From NCBI GenBank assembly GCA_029964075.1, contig CM057138.1, positions 12,270,932 through 12,334,931 of the forward strand: a stretch of DNA of 64,000 nt. Direction: 5' to 3'. Source of the DNA: Patiria pectinifera (lineage: Eukaryota > Echinodermata > Asteroidea > Valvatida > Asterinidae). Each line of letters opens with the position of its first letter. Position 1 is the first letter of the stretch. A model generated the notes under the pieces. It searched no databases. It was not told the origin of the DNA and saw only the letters and a program-made list of their open reading frames with translations. Positions 14,001 to 26,600 of the stretch are shown one piece after another. The translations under genes were made by a program, and so were the position numbers.

Positions 14001-17000
14001 GTTATCTTGTCGCGCATTCTTAAGAATGTGCCCTCAATCTGGAAGAGGCTTTTTTTGTGAAGATTGCGCAAGGATCCAGTTGCATAATCATAAGAATGTG
14101 CATGCACATTCTTAAGAATGCGTGATTTTCAAGAAAGCGCACAACAATGTCAAGTTCATTTTATCTTGTGCGCGTAAAATCACGTGACCCTTCCTTCTGG
14201 TCGAAACCGGAAGTGCCTAATAATTTAAAAGTGGAAAAAGATATGAACTTGCTTTTAACGATTTAAGTGTCTGCCTGGATTGACTTTTCAAAAAAAATAA
14301 TGGGTGACGCCATGAAGTGTTGTGAGCGCCCTCTAGCGGCAGGTAAAAAAACGTGAAAAATACATTTTCACTTGATGTCTGTGGCGAAGTTCGCGGTATT
14401 CACTTCAAAATTAATGTACATGATGACCTTAATGCAGACAAGACCTTTGCGTGAAAAAAATTGATTACGTCATCAGATCGGAAGTTACAATAAAAAGACC
14501 TTTAAACCTTCAAAAATTATCAACTGTGATCTAATCGAGATTTGGCTATATATAGCACAGTTAAAATAGCTCTTGAACTTTCTGGTAATGACGTCACAAT
14601 GACGTCATCAAGTATCGTATTACAAGCAATCAAAGATTTCTAGATTTAATCTTTGAAAATCAATATAAAATCAACTGCTACAGATTTGATTTTTTTTTTT
14701 TTTTATGGCAATCGATACAATATTGCAGGGTCTTCATTTTTGGTAATAAGTGCAAAATCATGTGACCCTTCCTTCCGGTGGAAACCGGAAGTGCCTTATT
14801 ATTTGAAATTGGCAGAAGATGCGAACTTGCTTTCAACGATGTGAGTGTCTGCCTACATGTAGGCAGTATACTGTACAAAAATATTACAATACTCTGTATG
14901 AGAGTCCCAAAACGTAAGCTATTGAAAACATGCAATTATAGACTGGCACCTGAAACAACTAGTTCAAACACCGCTTCACTGAAGCCATCAGTACTGCATC
15001 AATCTTCATGTGGCATGAACCAGGAACTAGCTATTTTAATTACACATTTCTCCATAGTGGGTCACCAGACTAATGACACTGAATGAAGAGGTCGTTCTTT
15101 TCAAATAGTTGGACCATGGTTGTGGACATGTAGGCCTACTGGTCTAGTCTGTAGCCTCACTTTGAAATCACTTGACTGCCCCCTCATGTGCAAAATATTG
15201 AAGAAAAGTCTCATTTAAAAGTTGAATTGAGTCTGCAATCTTGGTTGGTGATATACTGAGGGCCTTTTCTTTGCCAAATGGAATTTTTTGAGAAATTAGC
15301 TGGCAAAAGTGTGAGTAAACATGGTAAAGTGCATGATAATTTGCACGTTTCAGAGCACTTCTGGTTCCAGTCTGATGAAGTTGTATGTAGATTTTGAATT
15401 CAGGAAAAGTAGAATGGTCACGCATGGCTGGCTAGACTGGTTCCTGGCAAGCATATCAGACAGACCAATCACAGGGCACTTTGATTTGTCACCTGACCAA
15501 TCACAGAGCACTTTGAGTGGTCACCAATCCAGGTGACCAATCAAAGTGCCCTGTTATTGGTCTGTCGGATGCTTTTCCTGAATTCATAATGGCTAGCCTC
15601 AAACAAGGCGTTTGTGACAAGGATGTTTCCCAAATTGAAAGTGAAATTTCTTTTTCTCCCAAAATGTATGTAAATTAACCACCACCATTTGTATAAATTC
15701 CAATTCCCACTGAAGCCTACAGGGTCGCATAAGGCAGTTTGAAGACTGTTTTGGCATGTTTGGGGGTGAAATCTGAAGATTTTTATTGGGGGTACGAGTG
15801 AAAATGGTAAAAAAAAGTTATCGCAATAATAAGGCTTTGTACCTAGGACTCTACTATCACCCGACCATGTCCAAATGTTAAAAAAGGCGATTCTTAGAGT
15901 CCAAGTTACTCGGACTATGTACATGTATGTAGAATTGTAGATGTAGAACCGAGCATTTATGTATAATATTTTGTCATAGGCCGAACAAAAAAATTGGTGT
16001 GTTTACGGTAACCCGACCGACCTGGATTTTTTTCGGCCAAATTGCCGACCTCAAACTTTTTATTGCCATTTTGAAGGTTGATATAAATTGACAAATTTCA
16101 AACATTTCAAGTACTTTTAATTATTTGCCACGAACAAAAAAACATTTTCCACACTTGAATCTGACCATGATTTGACACAAACATACCTGTGTTAAACGTG
16201 CGAAAATCGCGACGATCTCAAAACTTGAACTCTCAAACTACGAAGTACGAAGTACGATTATTTTTGCACAAACGCATCGGGGTACGCCTGGCTGGCCGAC
16301 GGACGGCATGGTTCTCCCCACATACAAACGTGCGTACTGCGTATCTGCCCGATACGCTGGAATTGCGGCCGGCCCGATACGCCGACAAAAAAATGCCGAT
16401 CACATTTTTTAGCCCCTGATACGCACAATATAATTATCATACACGTCATTAAAATGCACAATTTGATCGTTACATACGCCATTATTTCAAAATCTTGACC
16501 AAAATCCTGTTTTTCCGATGCATGTGTGATCAAAATGCACACATCGACCATCAGCAGCACCCAGCTAACATACAGCATGGTGCACTGGTTCCCTTCGCCA
16601 GCTAACGGAATCAATGCTATGATGAAGGACCGGAACCAGTGACTACTGCCTCTCTCCGGTCCATACTTCGTATCATACAGCATGATGATGTAGTGGGCCG
16701 AAGTTGGATCGTAAAAAATATTACCAAACAAACATCGCTGGAGAAAGAGAATTTCTGCGAATTAATTCACAGAACGTGATCTTTACTTTCTGTATATGTG
16801 TTTTCCATTAAAATGATGAGATTGCAAAGCTCGAACTTGTGGCGAAACATCGTAGCGTGTTTCTGCAGTAGTGTAAGATTTTCGGCCACGTGGGCCGTGA
16901 GCTGAGCACGGCACGATGTTCGGCCAGCCAGGCGGAATGTTGGTGGTGACAGCGGCCGTGATGTATGTTAAGTATAAAGTGGAATCACCGACCTCAAATA

Positions 17001-20000
17001 TATTTTTAATTAGGTGAGGCAAGTTTTAATCACTTCTGATAGCCAGTCTTGATAATTTTCGTGGCGCAAATGAAAATAATCCAGGCACAAAACAAACATG
17101 ATTCCTTGCTCTATGATTAGTACGAATGATGCTCCATTAATCAGCACCCCAAAAAATTGGCGAAATAATTTTTCGACCTACTGACACTATTTTGAAAGGC
17201 ATGTTATCGGAAGCAAAAGTTGTTTTTTTCTCCACCTTAATTTCTTAATTTGAAACTTACATGTAAATGTAATTCATACTTTTCTAGTGAGGAAGCAATG
17301 AAACACAGGTTGTGAAATGTTAATTTTTTTTAAGTTAACAATTTTGATTTTTTTTCTTTAATTACAAAAATATTAATAACCTACAAGATCTCCTCTGAAT
17401 TTCAAGGACAAATCTTAAGATAAAGACCCCCAGATTTGCTCTAAAATGCACCAGAGAGCTTCTAAAGTTCAAACATTTTCGGGTTGTTGAATCACAGCAA
17501 ATCTTCCCCCACATGTTTGAGAAAATCCTGGGGAGAACCCTGGCCGACGAACCAAATTAATTTGGATTGAAATGTATCGATTGAATATCTTCAATGCTTG
17601 AATAGTGGTTTTATACAATTTTTTTGCGAAAGAACACGCATGGGCATGCAGAACTGAAATGAAAAAAAAAATTACAAAATAAAATTATTTCCCTACCTAC
17701 CTACCTGGATTTTTTTCAGGCCGTTATCGTAAACACAACATTTATTTTGTTTGGCCATATCTGTCATGTCCATAGGAGAAGCTGGTAAGGTGGCTCCAGA
17801 TGAAGAATTCATCCGAGTTCCCCCTGAATGGATTGATGAAGGAGTAATCTTCAAATTGCACATTGACTACATTGCTGCAGGAAAACACGATCTGCACTGC
17901 AGCCTGCAATACCTGCGCAGCATCAGCAACTCTCAGTATAACCTCAATGTCACGCTTCAAATTAATGGTAATGTACAAGACTTCAATTAATTAGAGACAT
18001 TGTTCCCAACATGAAAAGTTGTTGGGGCATGTTCTGAATACGGTAAATTAATTTCAAACTGTTTGACATATGTTAGATGGAATAATCGTAAAAAGATACT
18101 TAATTATAGCCTAAATGCCTCTGTACATCGTGAGTAAAAAAAAAAAGGTGAAACCCAAATGTCGGGACCATTGTTTTAGTGGAGTTCTGCATGTGGCCCT
18201 TTGAAAATCTAGCATGAAAGCCCAATTCATAAGCTTTTTTTTAGTACAAGAATCATTCAAATCACTCATGTATTTTTCAAGTAACGGAATTTTAAACACA
18301 GCCACCGTTTTAAAGAGTCCATCATTTGTAATTTTTGCATTTTGTTCGTTTGAAGCAAAAGTGTTCAAAATCTAATTAAGGATACTGAACAACTAACCTG
18401 ATGAAGTTTCAGCTCAGCTTCAGCTGTATATTCCGAGAAAAACAGCATTCTAGGATCTCAATTTCAAATCAAAAGTTGCTGAATCTTGTTTTGAATTGAA
18501 CCTGAATTCAGCGTCCGAGACATGTTCTCACTGAGCCGGTTGCAGCTATACACGATGTCGTGCTCTGATCCGACGAATTATAGCAAACAGCAGGCGCATG
18601 TGCGTTGTGCCAATGCTTGTGCGTGCTTCGCCGGATAACAAATGAATTACCGGTACTAATTTAAAATTTCCTACGGTGTGCGTCTTAAGACGCACCGTTG
18701 GAAATGCCTTCTTTCATTGATTACTTCAAAATGACAGCTTGCCAGAAAGAATAATTTCACAGGGAGTTTAGGCTAAAAAAAAAAAAGTCTCCGGTTTCTG
18801 GTATGGAGCTTGCCCAAAAAGTGGTGCGGCGACGCGGCTTTTTTTCTTTTTTACCTGTTTTTTTTTGCTTCAAATGTCGGCTGATGACTGCAAATGGTGC
18901 CCGATTAAACTTAGTGCAAATATATGGGAGTCCAGAGAGGCCACATAAAGCTTATTCTCGATCATAACCCCATCTAAAAACACGTTAACATTGTGCAGCA
19001 GCAGGATTTCAGTCAAGCCAGTGAGGGTACTGCTGTAGCTACCGCGGAAAAATTGAAGAAGAAAAAAGGTTGACGCGCATGATTAAAATCGAAGCGCGCG
19101 CTGACCAGAGACCAACTAATTTTTTTTTTGGGCCTTAGCTCCCACAATCCGACCCAACCTGACCCGACAAAAAATATCTAGGTAAAACTGGCCCGAGCCA
19201 ACCCGAACCCGAACCAACCCGAGAAAAAAAACGAATATCTGGCTTGGACAAAGTGATCACTTGTTTTTGTGCCTGCCCTTACCCACGTGGCATGAATTCT
19301 TGTGCAAAACCATTGTCTCTCTCTCCGATCTGTCATACTCGGTGGGTTGATCGAGAGTAACTCCGCTTATTGAACAAACGCAGGGTATCACCACGCGGTA
19401 TCATGAAAGCTGTTACAATGTATCTATTTTGCTGTCAGTCCCCATCCGACTGGCGAAATAAAATATTCATTTCTTTTTTTTGAATTTTATATTTTTTTCT
19501 CATTTTTTAAGAGAAGTAAAGTCCAAAACGTCATAGCGTACATATCCGATGTGGATATTGTTTGGGGAAAACAAAATCACGGCCTGGGCGGGTAAATGTT
19601 TTATATTGTATAAATATTGTTCTTTAGACAGCCATCAGAGTGCGGGAGATGAGATACTGAGCTCAGTGAGTGAACATCTGAAGCTGCTGTTGGTGAAGCT
19701 TATAATCAGTGGGTTTGTTGTTCAAAATTCAATGCATTCCGTTATTTGTCTTTGTTCTAGGTCTTCTTCATCCGTTCTCTTGCCATCTTCAAAGCTTTTA
19801 CGTGGTTAAATTTTTTTTATCAGGTTGTCCATCCGGCAAATATGGCGGCAGATGTGAACAAGATTGCTCTGAATGTGCCCCGGGAGTGGAATGCCACAGT
19901 TTCAATGGTGCGTGCATGTGTCCCCTGGGTCTACGAGGAAGTCACTGCAACCAAAGTAAGGCTGTGCAGATATACATGTTACTGTTAAAATTGGGCAAAG

Positions 20001-23000
20001 TTTGATCTTATATGCTTGGTTTGCTCATTCGATCAAAATATTTCAGAACCAATTGTACAAGGCATGACGGTTTGACTGGTAACCTGGGGGACATCTCTAT
20101 AGTCCGACGTCCCATTGGTCCGACGTCCGATTGGTCCGACGTCCCATTGGTCTGACAACCCATTGGTCTGACATCCAATTGGTCCGACAACCCATTGGTC
20201 CGACATCCAATTGGTCCGACGGCCCATTGGTACGACGTCCCATTGGTCCGAAGCCCCATTGGTCCGACATCCGATTGGTCCGACGTCCCATTGGTCCGAC
20301 GCCCCAATGGTCCGACATCCGATTGGTACGACGTCCCATTGGTCCAATGAGCTCTCCGTGCGCTACCAAATGGGGGTGCCCTTTTACCTAACAACGACAT
20401 CCCATGGGCGGGACATTTCGCTGGTTGACGGGCACCGTTCCTTGTGTGTGACGCACGTACACCAGGGGATTTGTTCTATTTACACGCAGTGGCCGTGCTT
20501 CGCGGCAAATGAATTGCAGTCAGGTCAGGCATCGGTCAGTCACCCTGTACTGTACTTCCTTTGCCGGTGAGGGGGTGCTTGTGAACGGAGCGGATAACCC
20601 TTTGCTCTATGCGTTCCCTTGGTCTATGTATCCCATTGGTCTGCCGTGCCGTTTTCATAAAACTGAATTGAATTTGAGTTTGAATTGCTGAATGGTAACA
20701 CATAGCATCTGTGCTGATAAAAATTCCATGTTGTCACCGGCTGATGTACCGGCAATGCTGCGCTGCCCTATATTTGTCATTCTGTGAATTTGTCATCCAC
20801 TTGTTTTGATGTCCCTGTTACAGCTGCCATCTTTGATTTTACAATTCTTTTTCACTTGTCTTCCAAGCTGCTATGAATTGGAATACAAGCTTAAGGTACA
20901 TGTACCAATTAAGGTAATGACAAAAAAAGGTCACACTTTGGACCCTATAGAATTAACCCACATTTCAGATTAATTTTAGCGTGATTTATTCTTTGCACAA
21001 GGCTAGTCAGTTGGGCATTATGTTACATGTACTTCAAGGACTTGATTTTCAATAGTTGACAAGATTTTCAAACAAACACCTCATTTTGCTACTTGTGTGT
21101 CCCACGACAATTTCTTTCCATATCAACATTTGGAAACATTGTACAAGCTGTTCTCTGACTCTATGGACCATATACTCACGAGAAGCCATTTTTGTCATGT
21201 TCCCAGTGTATTTTGAACATTGTGAACTATTGAATGGGCCTTGCCAGATATTTAAACATTATAGCCTCACTTTCATTTCTTTTAAAAATGTGGCTTCAAA
21301 CATTAGGGCGTGTTTAACACGTTTAGTAAATAATTAATCCCCGGAGCAGACTGGTATAAATTTGTAATATACTTTATAAATTTGCAATATATGCCATTGC
21401 TTTTATTTCTCTTCGTAAGTTCCAAAAATGAAGATTTTACCTGAAATTATAATTTAATGTGGCCGACTCGTGAATAAAGTCTATAGTAAGATACTGAGGA
21501 GTGGTGGTAGAATCAGGTAGATTAGAATTGATTGAGACATGTCTAGATTAAATTTTTTAAGATGTCTTTGTCTATTTTCTTCTCAAAGATGATCCACAAA
21601 TCAAGATACTGAATCCTGTGGAGACTGAAGCCTATGTGACCTATGGAGAGACATTAACTCTGAATTGCACAGCGTATGGCATGCCGTCACCGAGGGCGTG
21701 GTCCTGGACCAAAGATGGACAGAACGCATCCCTGCCGGCCACCACCCATAAAGAGATAAAGCCTTATTCTCCAAGGTTGGCTTTTGTTCAGTTCACTTTC
21801 TACACTCGCCTGTTTTTGATTTGCATTTTACAGTACACTTGATTTGAGCACCGCCCCATGACGTTTGGACCAATAACAGTGACGATAAATATGTCTCAGA
21901 CATGCATGCACAAACCATAACTTATTACCTGGGCCCAATTTCACGGCGCTGCTTAACAGTTAGCAGAAAAGCTGTGTTTAGCATAGCAGAAAATTTTGCT
22001 AACCTTAAGCACTATTTCACGGCGTGTGTGTGCTAACAGTCGCGCGTGCATGGAGATTGCTATTGTTACGTCACTAAGTTAAGCAAATTTTTCATCGGAA
22101 GTAGGGCCTAAGCGTGCCTTTTGCTGTGCTTATGCTTACGGTCTCCATGAAATAGACGAAGGCTCTGTTAGCAGAAAATCGTGTGCTTAGCAGCGCCGTG
22201 AAATTGGGCCCTGAATCCATTAAAATTCACACCCCTGTTTTGTAGGATTTGGGCTGATTCAGGATACCTCCATAGTGAAAAACTGGTTGGGGATTTTGAT
22301 GGATTCAAGGACAGTAAGCCTAGCGGCACTGCAGGATTTCAATGGATTGAGGATACCTCCATATTGAGCAGTTGGGGGACTTTGTAATTTGATGGGGTTT
22401 AAATGTATGTACTACACTGGTGGATTCTGATGGACTCAGGACACCAGCTTTTTTTGACAAAATTTGTGGATTTTGGCAGATTCAGGATACTGATAAAGGT
22501 GCTCAGGGGGTTAGGGTTAATGACACGCACGTTTGGAAAATGCCGATATGGCAGTCATATATCTATGGTGGTCTGTTGGCGATGGGCAAGCGGTGTTGCC
22601 TCTAATCTCTACGTGTATGTATACATGCGGAATCTGTTGAAGCCCAAAATAAAATCATTTTTCAGAGGGCTGCAGCTGACGCCCCCAAAAAGAATAAAAG
22701 GATTTTTTGTTTGGAATATTACAGAAAAGTTTAAAATTCTTTTTGGGCCCATCTCTTATCCGGGATGAGTTTCAGGCAAGTAGGCCTACAGTGTACAGCA
22801 GACCTGTAGAATTGTTCACTTTGTCCGGAAGAAGGTCTGCATTTGTCCCGGACATGCTCCAGGGAAATTGTCCTTAGCAACTGCATGACTCGCCAATTGC
22901 TCATTGCGAAAAGATTATTGTGGAGAAGTTGTTCGGAATCCCGCAACTTATACCTGACATGCGTAAAGTGTGCGCAACTTGTCCATAACTCGTCCTAAAT

Positions 23001-23628
23001 ATGGAGTGCTGTGGCCTCGTGGTTAAGGGCACTGATTCGTGGTCTGTTGGTAAAGCTGCAGGTCGTGGGTTCGAGTCCTGGCGGGGTCATGGTGTGTGTG
23101 CCCTTGGGCAAGGCACTTTGTCACTTACTGCTTCTCTCCACCCAGGAGTAAATGGGTACCTATGAGGGCAGAGATGGTTATTGTGATTGAATTAGCTTCC
23201 TTGCGCCTAACAGGCAACATCGAGCTGTATACTCCCCAGGGAGCTGAGATGGTATTTGGAATGTTTAATTGGCCCAATGATTAGGGGTAATAATAATGTA
23301 AAGCGCTTTGATCTTAGTTAAAAGTGCTATATAACTTATAAGAACCTGTTATATTACTAACAGCTATAATAGGGCGACAGATTTTGCTAACTCCGTCCAC
23401 AATAGGGCGACACACCTTATTAAGGCGACACATAACTGTTGCCCTTTTGTGAAAACGACCCTTAGGACAAGGAATTTTGCTGTCGCAAACCATCTAGATC
23501 GGTTCCTCATGGTCCAATTAGTAAAAATACTAAATTTCGTGGAAAAAAGATAAGGTAAACTTGGGTTAGGTGACAGTTTAGGTTTGTGCACAAGTCTATG
23601 GGAAAGTCGCCCTATTGCAGCAAAAACA

Positions 23629-23660
<32 letters not shown>

Positions 23661-26600
23661 ATATGATTTGAGACGGACCCTAAAAGAAAATTGAATTAGT
23701 TGATATCGCCAGGAAAAGAAAATTATTCAGTTACCGTTTTTTTTAACTGCACTCTCAGTTTTTAACTGAACTTAACAAACCCATCAACATAATTCACTTT
23801 GTAGTTTAATCTTTGTAATTTTTTTATTTTTTTTCAACAGTCCCATTGTGATAACCAGTACTGTCCATGCACAGAATACATCTGCCAATGGCTGCTACCT
23901 GTGTGAATTTATTGACAGGGATGGTAATTCATACAGACGGCATGTGAATGTCACCGTCATAGGTAATGCCGGGCACATTGTAACAGTTGTGTCACTAGGG
24001 TGTCAATTATAGATCTACAAGGAGGCCATTTTCGGTTGTGTTTGCTGAATCTACGGTATTTTTAAAATTGTAAACTGTTGAATGGGATGCCAGGCCGGGG
24101 CAAGTTCAAAAACTATTGTTAACCATCGTTTGACTAAGTTAGCCCAAACTCAGTCAACCCGACAATGGTTGGACTACTATAGACCTTTCTGCGCTTGGTT
24201 GGCAAACTGCATTTTTGCCAACCACGGCCTGCAAAACTATGGAAGGTCCAACACTGCAAAAATGAAGAAGAGTTATAACAGATCACCAAAATATTAATTG
24301 ATACTTGAAAATACAACATTTTCAACAAAGCTACAAAGTAATTGCTACATATGCCTTTTTACTATGTGTTGATGGCGTTATGAGGACTTTTCTGGAAAAA
24401 TATGTTGCCAACCACGGCTTCAATTTATGCGCTTACGGCAGCCCATACAAAATGGCGCCAGTATACTATACGATGGGGCATGGTTCCATCGCTGGTTGCC
24501 AATTGCTGCACGCATCATCAAGCACAACAGGGAGCTAATGACCAAGACGTTTTTTTTATGACGTTTTGACCATTGTTTGACTACAGGCGTTCGCATGTTG
24601 CTAATAGTGCGCAGGCGTAAGCTATGTCACTAACAAACCACTAGTGGACTAATAGTCCTTGCCTGAACTTGCTCCTATTTTGATTGGAGTGTGTTCCCGC
24701 TGAGCCTTACGTTTAATTTTTTTTTATAAGAAATCATTAGGTATATTCAATCACAAAGTTTAAATTATTCATCAGAGCAGACTGGTATGAATTTGTAATG
24801 AACGTTTATTTCGTTGCTTTCATTTCCACTCGCAAGTTCCAAAAATGAAGGGCTTACCTCGCTTTCAATGTAATATGGCCGACTCGTGACTAAAGTCTAT
24901 TTGGCCATATTTTTGAACAAAAGGAATGCGCTTCTGTGATGCCATTGTCTGGGTACAAACAGAACAAAAAGATTAATATTGAAGCGGTTTAGTACCTTTA
25001 CCTCAATCAAAAACTTAAAGTTGTAAAAATATATATTTTTTCGTATATTAGCAACATGTAAACGTGCGTCAATAACATAAGATTCACATCTGTGTTATAT
25101 ATCTCCCCAAATGGAGTTAGTGCCCTCCGTCCGTCACTCAAAAATAAGACCAGTTACAGTATATTTGGACCATATGTGATGAGGCGTCCTGGCAAAATGA
25201 GACACAACTGAGGTCAAAATGAGGTATAAAGAAAGTTTGTATTTACTGATGACATGTCAAAAAAGTAGAAAACTGAGAAAAGGCCTTCAAAGGTTTAACT
25301 GTTTTGTAGTCGTGAATATGAAAGATGCCTAATATTTTTCCTTAAAAACATGTTTATTCCACACTCTTTCTACCATTTCTTAAAAAATATGTGCAGTAGA
25401 CCACAAAGACTATCAATATCAAAATCACCACCATTTTTGTTTTGCTTCATCTTTCTCTACTATATGACCTGTACCCACATCTGTCTCATTTTGACAGAAC
25501 GTACGCCTCACATATGTGTTTATCCTTGCTTTTTGAATGTAGCATCCCAAAAAAGAGTTCTTTATATTGTTAATTTTTTAGCTTTATATTGTTATGAACT
25601 TCCAATGGGTCATCACTCTTTGTGTTTTTGATGGTATTTTCTGTAGCCATTCCGGACCCCTTCATACGCGTCCCTCAGAACCACACCGCCCTCGTTGGCG
25701 GCAATGTTACATTCACCTGCGAGATCGAGACGGAGGCCGGGACAATCTGCTGGGTCAGAGGTCACAACCGACCCCTGGACCAGATGATCACGGACCAGGC
25801 CGACCAGTACGAGATACTGCAGCCCTCGGTGGGCGTGTCCCAGCTTCGTATCCTAGGGGTGGGGTTTGAAGATGAGGGTGTGTACAGATGTCACGCAGGT
25901 CATACATTCAAGTCACCAGATCTGATCTATGCCGAGGCCGTGCTCGGAGTTAAGTGTAAGTAGGGCTTTCTGCATCATGTTCATAATCGTATCCAAGTTA
26001 AAATTATAACCCTTATGCCAAAAAAAAAAGTCTCCGGTTTCTGGTATGGAGCTTGCCCAAAAAGTTGTGCGGCGACGCGGCTTTTTTTTTTTTTTTTACC
26101 CGATTTTTTTGCTTCAAATGTTGGCCGATGACTGCAAATGGTGCCCGACTAAACTTAGTGCAAATATATGGGAGTCCAGAGAGACCACATAAAGCTTATT
26201 CTCGACCATAACCCAATCTGAAAACACGTTTAAATTGTGCAGCAGCAGGATTTCAGTCAAACCAGTGAGTTTGGCGGTTTTGAGACATCATCTTTCATTG
26301 AAAAAAAAACTTTTTCATTTTGCCGACGCGCATGGCTACGGCGACGTGCGCGCATACCAGAAACCAGAGACATTTTTTTTTTGGCCTTATGTGGAATTTT
26401 GTACCTGATGAATTTTTTATTCAGAAAGAACTGTCGAAGATCGATGAGAAAATCTCAATGTGATCATCAGGAAAATGCTTGCTGTGCACAGGAAATAGGC
26501 TCACTATTATAAATATAGCACAAATTCTACTCTATGCATCGGTGAAAATGTTAACATCCATTTTAGGCATTGCCAAAAGTATTTACTTTGCATTATGCGA

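Noticed and set aside
20103..20342. CRISPR-like appearance of the 16-bp array and of the 5152-5880 array
   Set aside because: No unique spacers; units are directly adjacent and the window is clearly eukaryotic.
20008..20570. Several overlapping long reading frames on both strands with repeating WSD/GPTSHW or QWDVGPIG peptides
   Set aside because: They are produced by the 16-bp tandem array, whose period makes several frames open; there are no splice or start signals to match.
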